A DNA stretch of 16,132 bases from Halobacteriales archaeon QH_10_67_13 (lineage in GTDB: Archaea > Halobacteriota > Halobacteria > Halobacteriales > Haloarculaceae), in assembly GCA_003021335.1 (NCBI GenBank), contig PXQL01000108.1, positions 1-16,132 of the forward strand, written 5' to 3'. Below, one piece after another: positions 6,672 through 15,931 of the stretch. The notes beneath the pieces are model-generated. The model saw only the letters and a list, made by a program, of their open reading frames with translations. It searched no databases and was not told where the DNA came from. Position 1 is the stretch's first letter. Each line of letters starts with the position of its first letter. Position numbers and translations under genes: made by a program.

Positions 6672-8769
6672 TCAGCCGGCGAGCTGGCCCTGCCAGTCCT
6701 CGAGCCGCGCGGCGCTTACCCCCTCGACGGTCTCGGCGACGGTTTCGGGGTCGGCGCTCGCGAGCGCCTGCGGGGAGTCGATGCCGGCGTCCGCGAGCTT
6801 CTCGGCGGTCGCCGTGCCGATGCCGTCGATGTCTTCGAGTTCCTCGGCGGCCTCCCGGGCTCGGTAGGCCCGATAGTTACAGACCGGACAGCCGATCTCC
6901 CAGGGCTCGTCGTCGTCGGCGTCGATCACCAGCTCGGGCAGGTCGTGGTCCTCGCAGCGCTCCTCGGTGACGGTGATCTCGCCGTTCCTGGGAAGCGGTA
7001 GCGAGTACTCGCAGTCGGGGTACCGCGTGCATCCGGCCATCCGCGAGCCCGACCGCAGACGCTTTATTGCGAGTTCGCCGCCCTCCCCGGCCCCACCCTC
7101 CGGGCAGGGGCCGATGACCTCGTCGTCGGTGTTCTCGGCCTCGGCGGCGGCACACCGCGGACAGCCGTGGACGAACGTGTCCCGGCCGGCCAGCAGCTTC
7201 ACGTGACGCAGGTCGTGGTCCGCGCAGGTCTCCTCGAGCACCAGCGGCTCGCCCGTGCTCGGCAGCGGGAGCGTGAACCGACAGTCGGGGAACCCGTCAC
7301 AGCCGACGAAGTACGACCCGCCCTGAGACTGCCGGACCAACAGGTCCTCGCCACACTCCGGGCAGGGACCGAGCCGGCGGTCCTCTTTCAGCGACTCCTG
7401 GAGGTGCTCGCCGATCGCCTCCCGGGAGCTTCGTAACTCCTCGAAGACCCGCCCGAGCATCTCCCGGGACTCCGCAGTCACCGCTTCGAGGCTCTTCTCG
7501 CCGTCCGCGATCGCCGTCATGTCGGCCTCGAGCCGGGCGGTCATCTCCTCGCTGACGACGTGTTCGGCGAACTCCTCGGCGGCCGCGACGACCGCCTCCG
7601 CCAGTGCCGTCGGGCGGGGCGGATCGCTCTCGATGTACCCGCGATCGTACAGCTTCTCGATGGTCCGGTGGCGGGTCGCCTTCGTGCCGAGCCCGCGATC
7701 TGCCATCGTCTCGATCAGCCGCGACTGGCCGTCGCCCTCGGCTAAGGCCGGCAGGCTCGTCTCGGTCGCGTTCGGGTACGGGTAGACCGCGTAGTAGCCC
7801 TCCTCGACCAGGCGCTTGCCGTTTGCCTTGAGCCGCTCTTGTTCGACCGTCGCGACGACCCGGAGCCGCTTCCAGGTCGCGGGCTCGGCAACGGTCGCGA
7901 AGAACCGCCGGACGATCAGCTCGTAGACTTCCCACTCGTCGTCGCTCAGCTCCCCGCGCTCGGGCAGGTCGCCGGTCGGGTGGATCGGCGGATGGTCGGT
8001 CGTCTCCTCCTCGCCACGGGTGGGCTCGATCTTCCTCCCAGATCCGCTCTTGCTCGCCGTCGTCCTCGTAGAAGTACTGTGCCTCGAAGCTACCGTCGTC
8101 GTCGGCCAGTTCGGCGGTCAGCTCCCAGTAGTTCTCGGGCTCGAAGGCCTCGATCTCGCGCTCGCGGTCGACGATCAGCTTCAGCGTCGGCGACTGGACC
8201 CGGCCGACCGAGATGAAGTCGTTCCCGAGCTGGCGGGCAGCCAGCGACAGGAACCGGGTCAGTGCGGCCCCCCAGACCAGATCGATCACCTGCCGGGCCT
8301 GGCCCGCGGCGGCCAACTCGAAGTCGAGCTCGTCGGGATCCGCGAACGCCTCCCGGACCTCCCGATCGGTGATCGAGGAGTACCGCACCCGCTTGATTTC
8401 CGCGACCGCGTCGGCGATCAGCTCGTAGGCCTCCTTGCCGATCAGCTCGCCCTCCCGGTCGTAGTCGGTCGCGATGATCGCCCGATCCGCCTCCGCCGCG
8501 AGCTCTTCTAAGGTTCTGACGATCGCCTCTTTGGTCGGCTCGGTGACGATCTCGGCGTCGATCAGCTCGACGGGCTCGGCGTCCCGCCAGTTCTCGTACT
8601 CCTCGGGGAAATCCAGTCCGACGACGTGTCCGGAGAGTCCGACGACGTGGGTGTCGCCCCACCGGTAGACGCTCACGCCGTTGTGCCGCGTGACGCTTGC
8701 GGCCCCCTCGCTCAGTATCTCCGCGATCCGCCGGGCGGCGTTTTCCTTCTCCGTGATGATCAGCTCCAC
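6672..8769 (-). pseudogene. topA: DNA topoisomerase I (type IA), two internal deletions
   Basis: Type IA topoisomerase relaxes negative supercoils by breaking one strand through a tyrosine. The start at 8769 is GTG ([19 protein letters not shown]). The TOPRIM domain has ATDYDREGELIG at about 100-111, and the frame is normal (LVWGAALTRFLSL, ISVGRVQSPTLKLIVDRER) up to residue 246. At about 8032 it breaks, and homology resumes in another frame at KIEPTRGEEETTDHPPIHPT. About 100 residues are missing, including the segment with the catalytic Tyr (the YPRTDNTVYP region). A second, in-frame gap follows LAEGD at about 7730, where roughly 20 residues with the xPPxRY motif before GQSRLIETM are absent. 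Downstream are zinc ribbons (CPECGEDLL; one degenerate as CPEGG) and a helix-hairpin-helix end (LEDIDGIGTATAEKLADAGI). As written it cannot be active. Confidence 0.92.
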
Positions 8770-10334
8770 CGCCGATCACCTCGAACGTACATTACCCACT
8801 GATAGCTCCTCGGCGGTGCTAAGACTTTCGTCGGGAACCGACCGACGACGCGGGCACGCGCTCGCGAGGGTGCACGACGATTGCCCGAACGGGTCGAGGG
8901 GATTTCTCGCGTCGACCTACGCGAGTGCCCGACGAGAAAGTTGAGCGCGCCGTCCTCGCCGTCGCGGTAGTCCGCAACCGCATCGGGGTTCTCGTCGATC
9001 GCGGCCGCGACCGCCCGCTCGACTGCGTCGCCGCTCGTCTTCCCGAGCCCCTCGCCCTCGACGATCGCGTCGGGATCCCGGCCGTCGTCGAGCATCCCTC
9101 TGAGGACCGTCTCGCGGGCGTTTTTCGCCGTGATCTCCTCGGTGGCGACGAGCTCGACCAGCCGCTCGATCTCGCCGAGGCGATCGGCGACGTCGGTGAT
9201 CGTCACGTCGCGGTAGTTGAGCTCGCCGAGCAGCTCGTCGGCGACCCACGTCGCGGCGAGCTCGGGATCGAACGTCGCGGCCAAGTCCTCGTAGAAGTCG
9301 GCGACCTGTTTGGTGCTCGTGAGCTTCTCCGCGGCCTCCGCGCCGAGGCCGTACTCGCCTTTGAACCGCTCGCGGCGGGCCTCTGGCAGCTCTGGGATCG
9401 CGATCTCCTCTGTCCAGTCTGCCACCTCGAGCGCCGGCAGGTCGGCCTCCCGGAAGTACCGGTAGTCCTTTTCGGCCTCCTTCGAGCGCATCGAGACGGT
9501 GATTCCGCGGGACCCGTCCCAGTGGCGCGTCTCCTGATCGACCGCCCGGCCGCGCTCGACGGCGTTTTTCTGTCGCTGAGCCTCGTAGGCGAGTGCCTTC
9601 TCGGCGGCCTTGTGACTCGAGATGTTCTTGACTTCGGTTCGGTTCGCGGCCGCTAAGGCCGCCTCGTCGAGCCCGTCCTCGAGGGTCGTCTGCTCGACGA
9701 CGGAAATGTTCGCGTCCACCCGCAGACTCCCGTCCCGTTCGGGGTCGAACACGCCGAGATACTCGAGCACTTCCTCGAGTTTCGCGAGGAAGGCACGGGC
9801 CTCCGCCGGCTCACGGAAGTCGGGTGCGGTGACGATCTCCATCAGCGGCGTGCCCGCGCGGTTGTAATCGATCAGCGTGTACTCGGCGTCGTCGATCGAT
9901 CCGCCCTCGTGGCGGAGACTGCCCGGATCCTCCTCGAGGTGGGCCCGCTCGATCGTTATCTCGCGACGGTCGCCCTCGTGGGACAGCTCCAGGCTACCTG
10001 CCCGACAGATTGGGGCGTCGTACTGGGTGATCTGGAAGTTCTTCGGCAGGTCGGGGTAGTAGTAGTTTTTCCGGTGAAACCGGGTCCGCTCGGGGATGTC
10101 GGCGCCGATGGCCTTCCCGATCTTGACTGCGGCCTCGACTGCGGCCTCGTTGAGCACCGGCAGCGCCCCCGGCAGCCCCAGACAGACCGGGCAGGTGTTC
10201 GTGTTCGGCTCCGCCGCCGGCTCGGTCGAGCAGCCACAGAAGATCTTCGTGTCGGTCTCGAGCTGGACGTGGACCTCCAGCCCGATGACGACCGCGAGTT
10301 CGCTGTGATCCTGCTGGGCGCGTGCCATTGCCAT
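8760..10334 (-). CDS. gatB: Asp/Glu-tRNA amidotransferase subunit B, C-terminus disrupted
   Basis: GatB is the tRNA-binding and kinase subunit of GatCAB, which amidates Asp-tRNA-Asn (and in many organisms Glu-tRNA-Gln). The N-terminal signature [20 protein letters not shown] is present. Zinc-ligand cysteines are at about 33, 35, 48 and 51 (CGC and CPVC). [18 protein letters not shown] and the C-terminal tRNA-binding domain follow. Homology runs intact to GALNFLVG at residue 469 (about 8928). The family normally continues with about 21 residues (QVMQ..GGSADPG..VN..LLRE). Here that is missing, and the natural end ALA-stop is found out of frame with its TAG at 8917-8919. The frame instead runs on as an unrelated 55-residue tail to 8760, overlapping the topA start. 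The deletion is about 64 nt. The ATG at 10328 is an alternative start that better fits the TATA spacing. Confidence 0.92.
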   Translation of the reverse strand: MAMARAQQDHSELAVVIGLEVHVQLETDTKIFCGCSTEPAAEPNTNTCPVCLGLPGALPVLNEAAVEAAVKIGKAIGADIPERTRFHRKNYYYPDLPKNFQITQYDAPICRAGSLELSHEGDRREITIERAHLEEDPGSLRHEGGSIDDAEYTLIDYNRAGTPLMEIVTAPDFREPAEARAFLAKLEEVLEYLGVFDPERDGSLRVDANISVVEQTTLEDGLDEAALAAANRTEVKNISSHKAAEKALAYEAQRQKNAVERGRAVDQETRHWDGSRGITVSMRSKEAEKDYRYFREADLPALEVADWTEEIAIPELPEARRERFKGEYGLGAEAAEKLTSTKQVADFYEDLAATFDPELAATWVADELLGELNYRDVTITDVADRLGEIERLVELVATEEITAKNARETVLRGMLDDGRDPDAIVEGEGLGKTSGDAVERAVAAAIDENPDAVADYRDGEDGALNFLVGHSRRSTREIPSTRSGNRRAPSRARARVVGRFPTKVLAPPRSYQWVMYVRGDRRWS

Positions 10335-10352
10335 CGGTTCGGCAGCCGCCGG

Positions 10353-10357
10353 CTAAA
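10353..10357 (-). promoter_or_regulatory. TATA-like box of gatB
   Basis: TTTAG on the minus strand (inside GCGTTTAGCC) is centred 27 nt before the ATG at 10328 and 21 nt before the ATG at 10334. The spacing slightly favours the inner start ([11 protein letters not shown]). It lies in the gatB-uvrB divergent region. Confidence 0.45.
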
Positions 10358-10468
10358 CGCTTTTGTCACGCCCGACCCGGCGGGTCCGAGAGCCGGATCG
10401 CGCCGGCTGTGAGTTCCGTGGTCGTCGCCGCGACCGTGGCGGTCAAGACGCTGGCGACCGACGAACGG

Positions 10469-12450
<1,982 letters not shown>

Positions 12451-12500
12451 GCCCGACCCCGGGGGTCCCGCTCGCGGACCGTCGACGCCGGATCGCAGTG

Positions 12501-12507
12501 ATATAAG
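12501..12507 (+). promoter_or_regulatory. TATA box of the RCK-DHH gene
   Basis: The string atataag is centred about 29 nt before the ATG at 12533. It is one of the clearest promoters in the window and supports that start over the ATG at 12557. Confidence 0.6.
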
Positions 12508-12532
12508 AGCCTCCGCACCGATCGTTCCAACG

Positions 12533-13981
12533 ATGAGCGCTACCACGGGTGTGACGATGGCGTCGCTGTCGACCTACGCCATCCTCGGGTGCGGGAGTGT
12601 GGGACACGCCGTCGCCGAACAGCTCGTCGCGGAGGATAAAGACGTCCTCATCGTCGACGGGGACGAGGACCGCGTCGAGGCGCTCCGGGACCAGGACATG
12701 AACGCCCGGCAGGGCCGAATCGAGACCGACACCGTCGTCGACGCCGTCGCCGACCGGGACGTAATCATGATCCTGGCGGCCGGCGGGGAGCCGACCGTCA
12801 CCGCGATCGAGAAACTGCGCGCACGCGAGGGCGACCGGTATATCGTCGCCCGGGCCGGCGACCCGGTCTCGGCCGACCGGATCCGCGAGGTCGGCGCCGA
12901 CGTCGTGATCAACCCAGCCTCGGTGATCGCCGACTCGGCGCTGCGAGCGCTCGAGTCCGGCGAGCTCGAGTACAAGGCGGAGCAGCTCGTCGAGGCCGTC
13001 GACGCCACCGACGGGCGGCTCGCGATCCGGATCTATCGGAGTCCCGACCCCGACTCGATCGCGAGCGCGATCGCGCTGCAGGCAATCGCCGCCAGCCGGG
13101 ACGTCGAGGCCGACATCGTCTACGACGGGGAGATCGGCCACCGGGAGAACCGCGCCTTCGTCAACCTGCTCGGAATCGACCTGGTGCCCATCGAGGAGGC
13201 CGAGACGACCACATACGACACCGTCGCGGTCCTCGATCACGCCAAGGCGACCGAGAGCCAGGGACGGGTCACCGCCGACATCGTCATCGATCACTACGAA
13301 CACGAGCACGACCACGACGCCGTCTTCACCGACGTTCGGACGGATGTCTCGGCCACCTCGACGATCCTGACGAAGTACATCCAGGAGCTCGATCTGACCC
13401 TCGACGAGCAGGTCGCGACCGCGCTGCTTTATGGTATCCGAGCGGAGACCCTCGATTTCAAGCGCGACGCCACCCCGGCCGATCTCACCGCGGCGGCGTA
13501 TCTCTATCCGTTCGCCGATCACGACACCCTGGAGCAGGTCGAGTCTCCGTCGATGTCCCCGGAGACGCTCGACGTGCTCGCCGACGCGATCCGCAACCGG
13601 GAGGTACGAGGCTCGCACCTGCTCTCGACGGCCGGGTTCATCACCGACCGGAACGCACTCTCCCAGGCCGCCCAACACCTCCTGAATCTTGAGGGCATCA
13701 CGACGACGGCCGTGTTCGCGGTCGTCGAGGACACGATCCACGTCAGCGCCCGCTCGAAGGACATTCGCCTCGACATCGGGGACGTGCTCGTCGACGCCTT
13801 CGGCGACACCGGCGAGGCGGCCGGGCACTCGACGGACGCGAGCGTCGAGATCCCGCTCGGGATCTTCACCGGCGTTGAGGTCGACGAGAGCAACCGCGAG
13901 ACCTTACTCGCCCTGGTCGAGCAGGCCGTCCGGACGCGGCTGTTCGACGCCCTTGGCGTCGAGAACGGGAACGGCTCCTGA
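12533..13981 (+). CDS. RCK_N (TrkA-N) plus DHH-DHHA1 protein with degenerate catalytic motifs
   Basis: The 482-residue protein has an N-terminal Rossmann/RCK domain (YAILGCGSVGHAVAEQL; GxGxxG at 19-24), then a DHH phosphoesterase domain from about 160 and a DHHA1-like domain to the end. Archaea encode several such fusions; active members hydrolyse phosphodiesters such as cyclic dinucleotides or short oligonucleotides, gated by nucleotide or ion binding. The catalytic motifs have drifted. Motif I is YRSPDPDS (168-175) where relatives have HDNPDPDS. The name-giving DHH is DHY (253-255), followed by a His/Asp run (EHEHDHD). The DHHA1 GGH..AG element reads AAGHSTDASVEIP. Both metal-ligand His changes suggest weak or lost hydrolase activity and a possible regulatory role. 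The frame is intact. The TGA stop is also the terminal TGACATCC of element 2. Confidence 0.85.
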   Translation: MSATTGVTMASLSTYAILGCGSVGHAVAEQLVAEDKDVLIVDGDEDRVEALRDQDMNARQGRIETDTVVDAVADRDVIMILAAGGEPTVTAIEKLRAREGDRYIVARAGDPVSADRIREVGADVVINPASVIADSALRALESGELEYKAEQLVEAVDATDGRLAIRIYRSPDPDSIASAIALQAIAASRDVEADIVYDGEIGHRENRAFVNLLGIDLVPIEEAETTTYDTVAVLDHAKATESQGRVTADIVIDHYEHEHDHDAVFTDVRTDVSATSTILTKYIQELDLTLDEQVATALLYGIRAETLDFKRDATPADLTAAAYLYPFADHDTLEQVESPSMSPETLDVLADAIRNREVRGSHLLSTAGFITDRNALSQAAQHLLNLEGITTTAVFAVVEDTIHVSARSKDIRLDIGDVLVDAFGDTGEAAGHSTDASVEIPLGIFTGVEVDESNRETLLALVEQAVRTRLFDALGVENGNGS

Positions 13982-14231
13982 CATCCTCCCCCGACCGAAC
14001 TCCGGAGTTCCACGGTCACGGACCGCGCCCCGACTTGGGGGGTTCCTCACTTGTACACGGTGAGGTCGTGGGTCATGCTAGTGTGCCTTCGACCGAGAGA
14101 GCGGGTTTCATTTACCCGAAAGGAGTGCGTGTCCGTACTCGGACTCGGTATCGCGACCGACGAAAGTCACGAGACTGAATGTTTCGGCGGTTGTCGACTC
14201 CGTACCACGGCTCACGTCGTGGGCTTTCGCC
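13979..14231 (-). mobile_element. Short transposase-less IS200/IS605-like element (element 2)
   Basis: Read on the minus strand, this segment begins GGCGAAAGCCCACGACG with a hairpin (14205-14209/14218-14222) and ends GTGGAACTCC, GGAGTTCGG and GGGGGAGGATGTCA at 13979. Element 1 has the same architecture: GGnGAAAGCCCnCGnCG at the left, a shared internal ACAACCGCCG, TGGAAnTCC before the right end, and GGGGAGGATGTCA at the end. The right end contains the perfect palindrome GAACTCCGGAGTTC. There is no tnpA or tnpB; a nine-codon frame (MTHDLTVYK) is too short to interpret. The element fills the gap between the RCK-DHH gene and the PRC-barrel gene. The left boundary is approximate. It is either a non-autonomous copy or a collapsed autonomous one. 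Confidence 0.5.
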
Positions 14232-14252
14232 TCGAAACTCCGTAACCGGAGG

Positions 14253-14555
14253 TCAGGCCGTGGCTTCTTCGGGCTCGTTTTCGTCCTGGCGCTTGATCCG
14301 CTCTGCGAGGTCGTTGACGATGACGACGTCGCCGACCGACTGTACCCACCGGTAGGGGACGATCACGCCCTGGGCCTCGCGGTGCTCTTGCTTGAATAGC
14401 TCGCGGTTCAGATCGTGCAGTGCGAGCCCGGTAACCTGCTGTTGGTCGACATTCAGCCGGAGGTCCTCGACTTCGCCGAGAAAGACCCCGTCGTTCGTGT
14501 AGACCTCTCGGCCGACCAGGTTCGTGATCTCCTGTGGCCCTGCGCTGTGGTCCAT
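14253..14555 (-). CDS. PRC-barrel domain protein
   Basis: This 100-residue protein consists almost entirely of one PRC-barrel domain. ITNLVGREVYTNDGVFLGEV and EDLRLNVDQQQVTGLAL are the characteristic first strands, and VIVPYRWVQSVGDVVIVNDL is the closing strand with the usual D.V.V motif. The tail is acidic (RQDENEPEEATA). Small haloarchaeal PRC-barrel proteins include CdpB1 and CdpB2, which link SepF to the Haloferax division machinery, and this protein resembles that group in size and domain content. Which paralogue it is cannot be told here. It has no membrane segment. Promoter spacing supports the ATG at 14555. Its stop lies about 20 bases from the left end of element 2. Confidence 0.85.
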   Translation of the reverse strand: MDHSAGPQEITNLVGREVYTNDGVFLGEVEDLRLNVDQQQVTGLALHDLNRELFKQEHREAQGVIVPYRWVQSVGDVVIVNDLAERIKRQDENEPEEATA

Positions 14556-14580
14556 ACGTCTGGTATATCAGAGCGGAGGC

Positions 14581-14584
14581 TTAA
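14581..14584 (-). promoter_or_regulatory. TATA-like box of the PRC-barrel gene
   Basis: TTAA (in GAGTTAAGCC on the minus strand) is centred about 27 nt before the ATG at 14555. A second AT-rich string at 14564-14569 is too close to the start codon to serve. Confidence 0.45.
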
Positions 14585-14585
14585 C

Positions 14586-14801
14586 TCTTGGCTCGCCGCT
14601 CGGTCGTCGGACCGGGTCGTCGACCGCTCCGGGGTGCTCGAAGACTCGCGCGGACGACCCGAAGACGCTCTCGATCCCCGAGCGACCGACGTCGGCCTCC
14701 CCGTCGTGTGCGATCTCACGGGACGTTCGACGATGCCGGGGACGATCGCGGGCGGATACGCTCCGCGGGTGCCGGACGGCCCGAGCGAGCGCGGCGGCGA
14801 G
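14586..14801. other. Intergenic stretch with one doubtful open frame
   Basis: Between the PRC-barrel promoter and the solo right end at 14802 I see no recognisable gene. One plus-strand frame is open to the TGA at 14802-14804, with fairly GC-rich third positions (CDLTGRSTMPGTIAGGYAP near its end), but it has no credible start, family or promoter. It may be a truncated gene end or chance. Confidence 0.35.
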
Positions 14802-14840
14802 TGACATCCGCTCCGTCGTGAACGACGGGGTTTCTTCTCC
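14802..14840 (-). mobile_element. Solo TnpB-type right end
   Basis: Read on the minus strand: GGAGAAGAAACCCC, a perfect six-bp hairpin CCGTCG-TTCA-CGACGG (14823-14828 with 14813-14818), then GGATGTCA. This combines the start seen in element 1 (GGAGAAAGCCCC) with the shared terminus GGATGTCA. It is the expected 3' end of an IS200/IS605 TnpB element and its guide-RNA scaffold. No tnpB lies upstream of it on this strand within the window, so it is a remnant. Confidence 0.55.
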
Positions 14841-14954
14841 GACGTGGGAGTCTCAGTTGGTCTACGATTCCCCGGAGGCAACATTCCCGTCATGATGGAC
14901 GGTACTCGGGTCTGTGTGCTGTTCGTTGGGACTTTCGTGAGGGTGGAGTCGCTG

Positions 14955-14960
14955 TTATAC
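14955..14960 (+). promoter_or_regulatory. TATA box of lplB
   Basis: The string ttatac is centred about 26 nt before the ATG at 14983, giving a leaderless start for the lplB-lplA unit. Confidence 0.55.
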
Positions 14961-14982
14961 GCATCGAGGCCAATAAACTCGT

Positions 14983-15169
14983 ATGGACGGAGCGGCGACA
15001 GTCAAAGTCCCTGACGGCAAACTCATCGAACTCCGAGCGACCTACGACGACCAGTACGAGGACGTGATGATCACCGGCGACTTCTTTCTCGAGCCGCCGG
15101 CCGCGCTGGCCGATCTTGAGGCGGCAATCGAGGGCCAGCCGACCGACGCCGACCGCGAGCAACTCACCG
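14983..15169 (+). pseudogene. lplB: LplB, accessory domain of a bipartite lipoate ligase, 3'-truncated
   Basis: This is the small partner protein of archaeal two-part lipoate-protein ligases, equivalent to the C-terminal accessory domain of bacterial LplA. In Thermoplasma, LplB is needed with LplA to activate lipoate. The start MDGAATVKVPDGKLIELRAT and the TGDFFLEPPAALADLEAAIE stretch are family signatures. Family members run to about 90 residues. Here recognisable sequence stops after about 62 (DREQLTE), where the lplA reading frame begins abruptly. The frame itself continues with unrelated residues to 15237. The end of lplB and the start of lplA have therefore been removed together. The TATA box fixes the start. 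Confidence 0.8.
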
Positions 15170-15907
15170 AAGGTCTACGCGGAGCCGACCCACCACGCGC
15201 TCGACAAGACGCTGATCGAGGGCCTCGACGCGGGTGAGAGTCCGCCGACGCTGCGGATCTGGTACCGCGAGGCTCCCTCGGTCCCGTTTGGACGGTTCCA
15301 GGCCTACAGCGACGAGGTCGCCGTCGAGTACGCACGGGACAACGACGTGGAGGTCGTCCGGCGGATCACCAGCGGCGGCGCGATGTACACCGAACCGGGC
15401 TCGGTGATCACGTACTCGCTGTATCTCCCGCGAGCGGCCGTCTCCGACGACATCGAGGAGAGTTACGCCGAGCTCGACCGGTGGGCCGTCGACGCCCTGC
15501 AGGACGTGGGGCTCGATGCCGCCCACGAGCCGCTGAACGATATCGTCCACCCCGAGGGCAAGATCGGCGGCTCGGCGCAGCTGCGAACCGGCGATGCCGT
15601 GTTACACCACGCGACGATGAGCTACGACCTCGACCTGGCGGAGATGCTCCGAGTGCTCCGGATTGGCGAGGAGAAAGTCTCGGACAAGGCAGTCAAGTCC
15701 GCCGAACAGCGGGTCGCGCGGATCGCAGATCATATCGATCACTCGCGCGGGGCGGTGATCGATGCGCTGATCGAACGGGCCCGGGAGACCTACGGCGGTC
15801 ACGACGGCTCGCTGACCGACGCCGAGCTCGCCCGTGCCCGCGAGCTTGTCGACGAGCAGTTCGCAACCGAGGCCTGGAACCGCAAAATCGACGTTGAGGC
15901 GGAGTGA
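15170..15907 (+). CDS. lplA: Lipoate-protein ligase A catalytic subunit, N-terminus missing
   Basis: The protein belongs to the biotin/lipoate ligase family and transfers lipoate (as lipoyl-AMP) to E2 or GcvH lysines. Recognisable sequence begins at VYAEPTHHALDKTLIEG and proceeds through the ligand-binding RRITSGGAMYTEPGSVITYS, the KIGGSAQLRTGDAVLHH segment with the adenylate-contacting Lys, and MSYDLDLAEMLRVLRIG. It ends FATEAWNRKIDVEAE. Only the first few residues and the start codon are missing. The frame is open upstream to an ATG at 15116, but that stretch is lplB sequence in the wrong frame. In intact haloarchaeal loci lplB is followed directly by lplA, as here. The joint deletion is roughly 100 nt or more. 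Confidence 0.85.
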   Translation, partial: KVYAEPTHHALDKTLIEGLDAGESPPTLRIWYREAPSVPFGRFQAYSDEVAVEYARDNDVEVVRRITSGGAMYTEPGSVITYSLYLPRAAVSDDIEESYAELDRWAVDALQDVGLDAAHEPLNDIVHPEGKIGGSAQLRTGDAVLHHATMSYDLDLAEMLRVLRIGEEKVSDKAVKSAEQRVARIADHIDHSRGAVIDALIERARETYGGHDGSLTDAELARARELVDEQFATEAWNRKIDVEAE

Positions 15908-15931
15908 GACCACGCGACGAGCGCCCGAGGA

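Noticed and set aside
14051..14245. 64-codon plus-strand frame in element 2
   Set aside because: Its composition is not haloarchaeal (Cys-rich, low acidity) and it lies within the element's shared terminal and core motifs.
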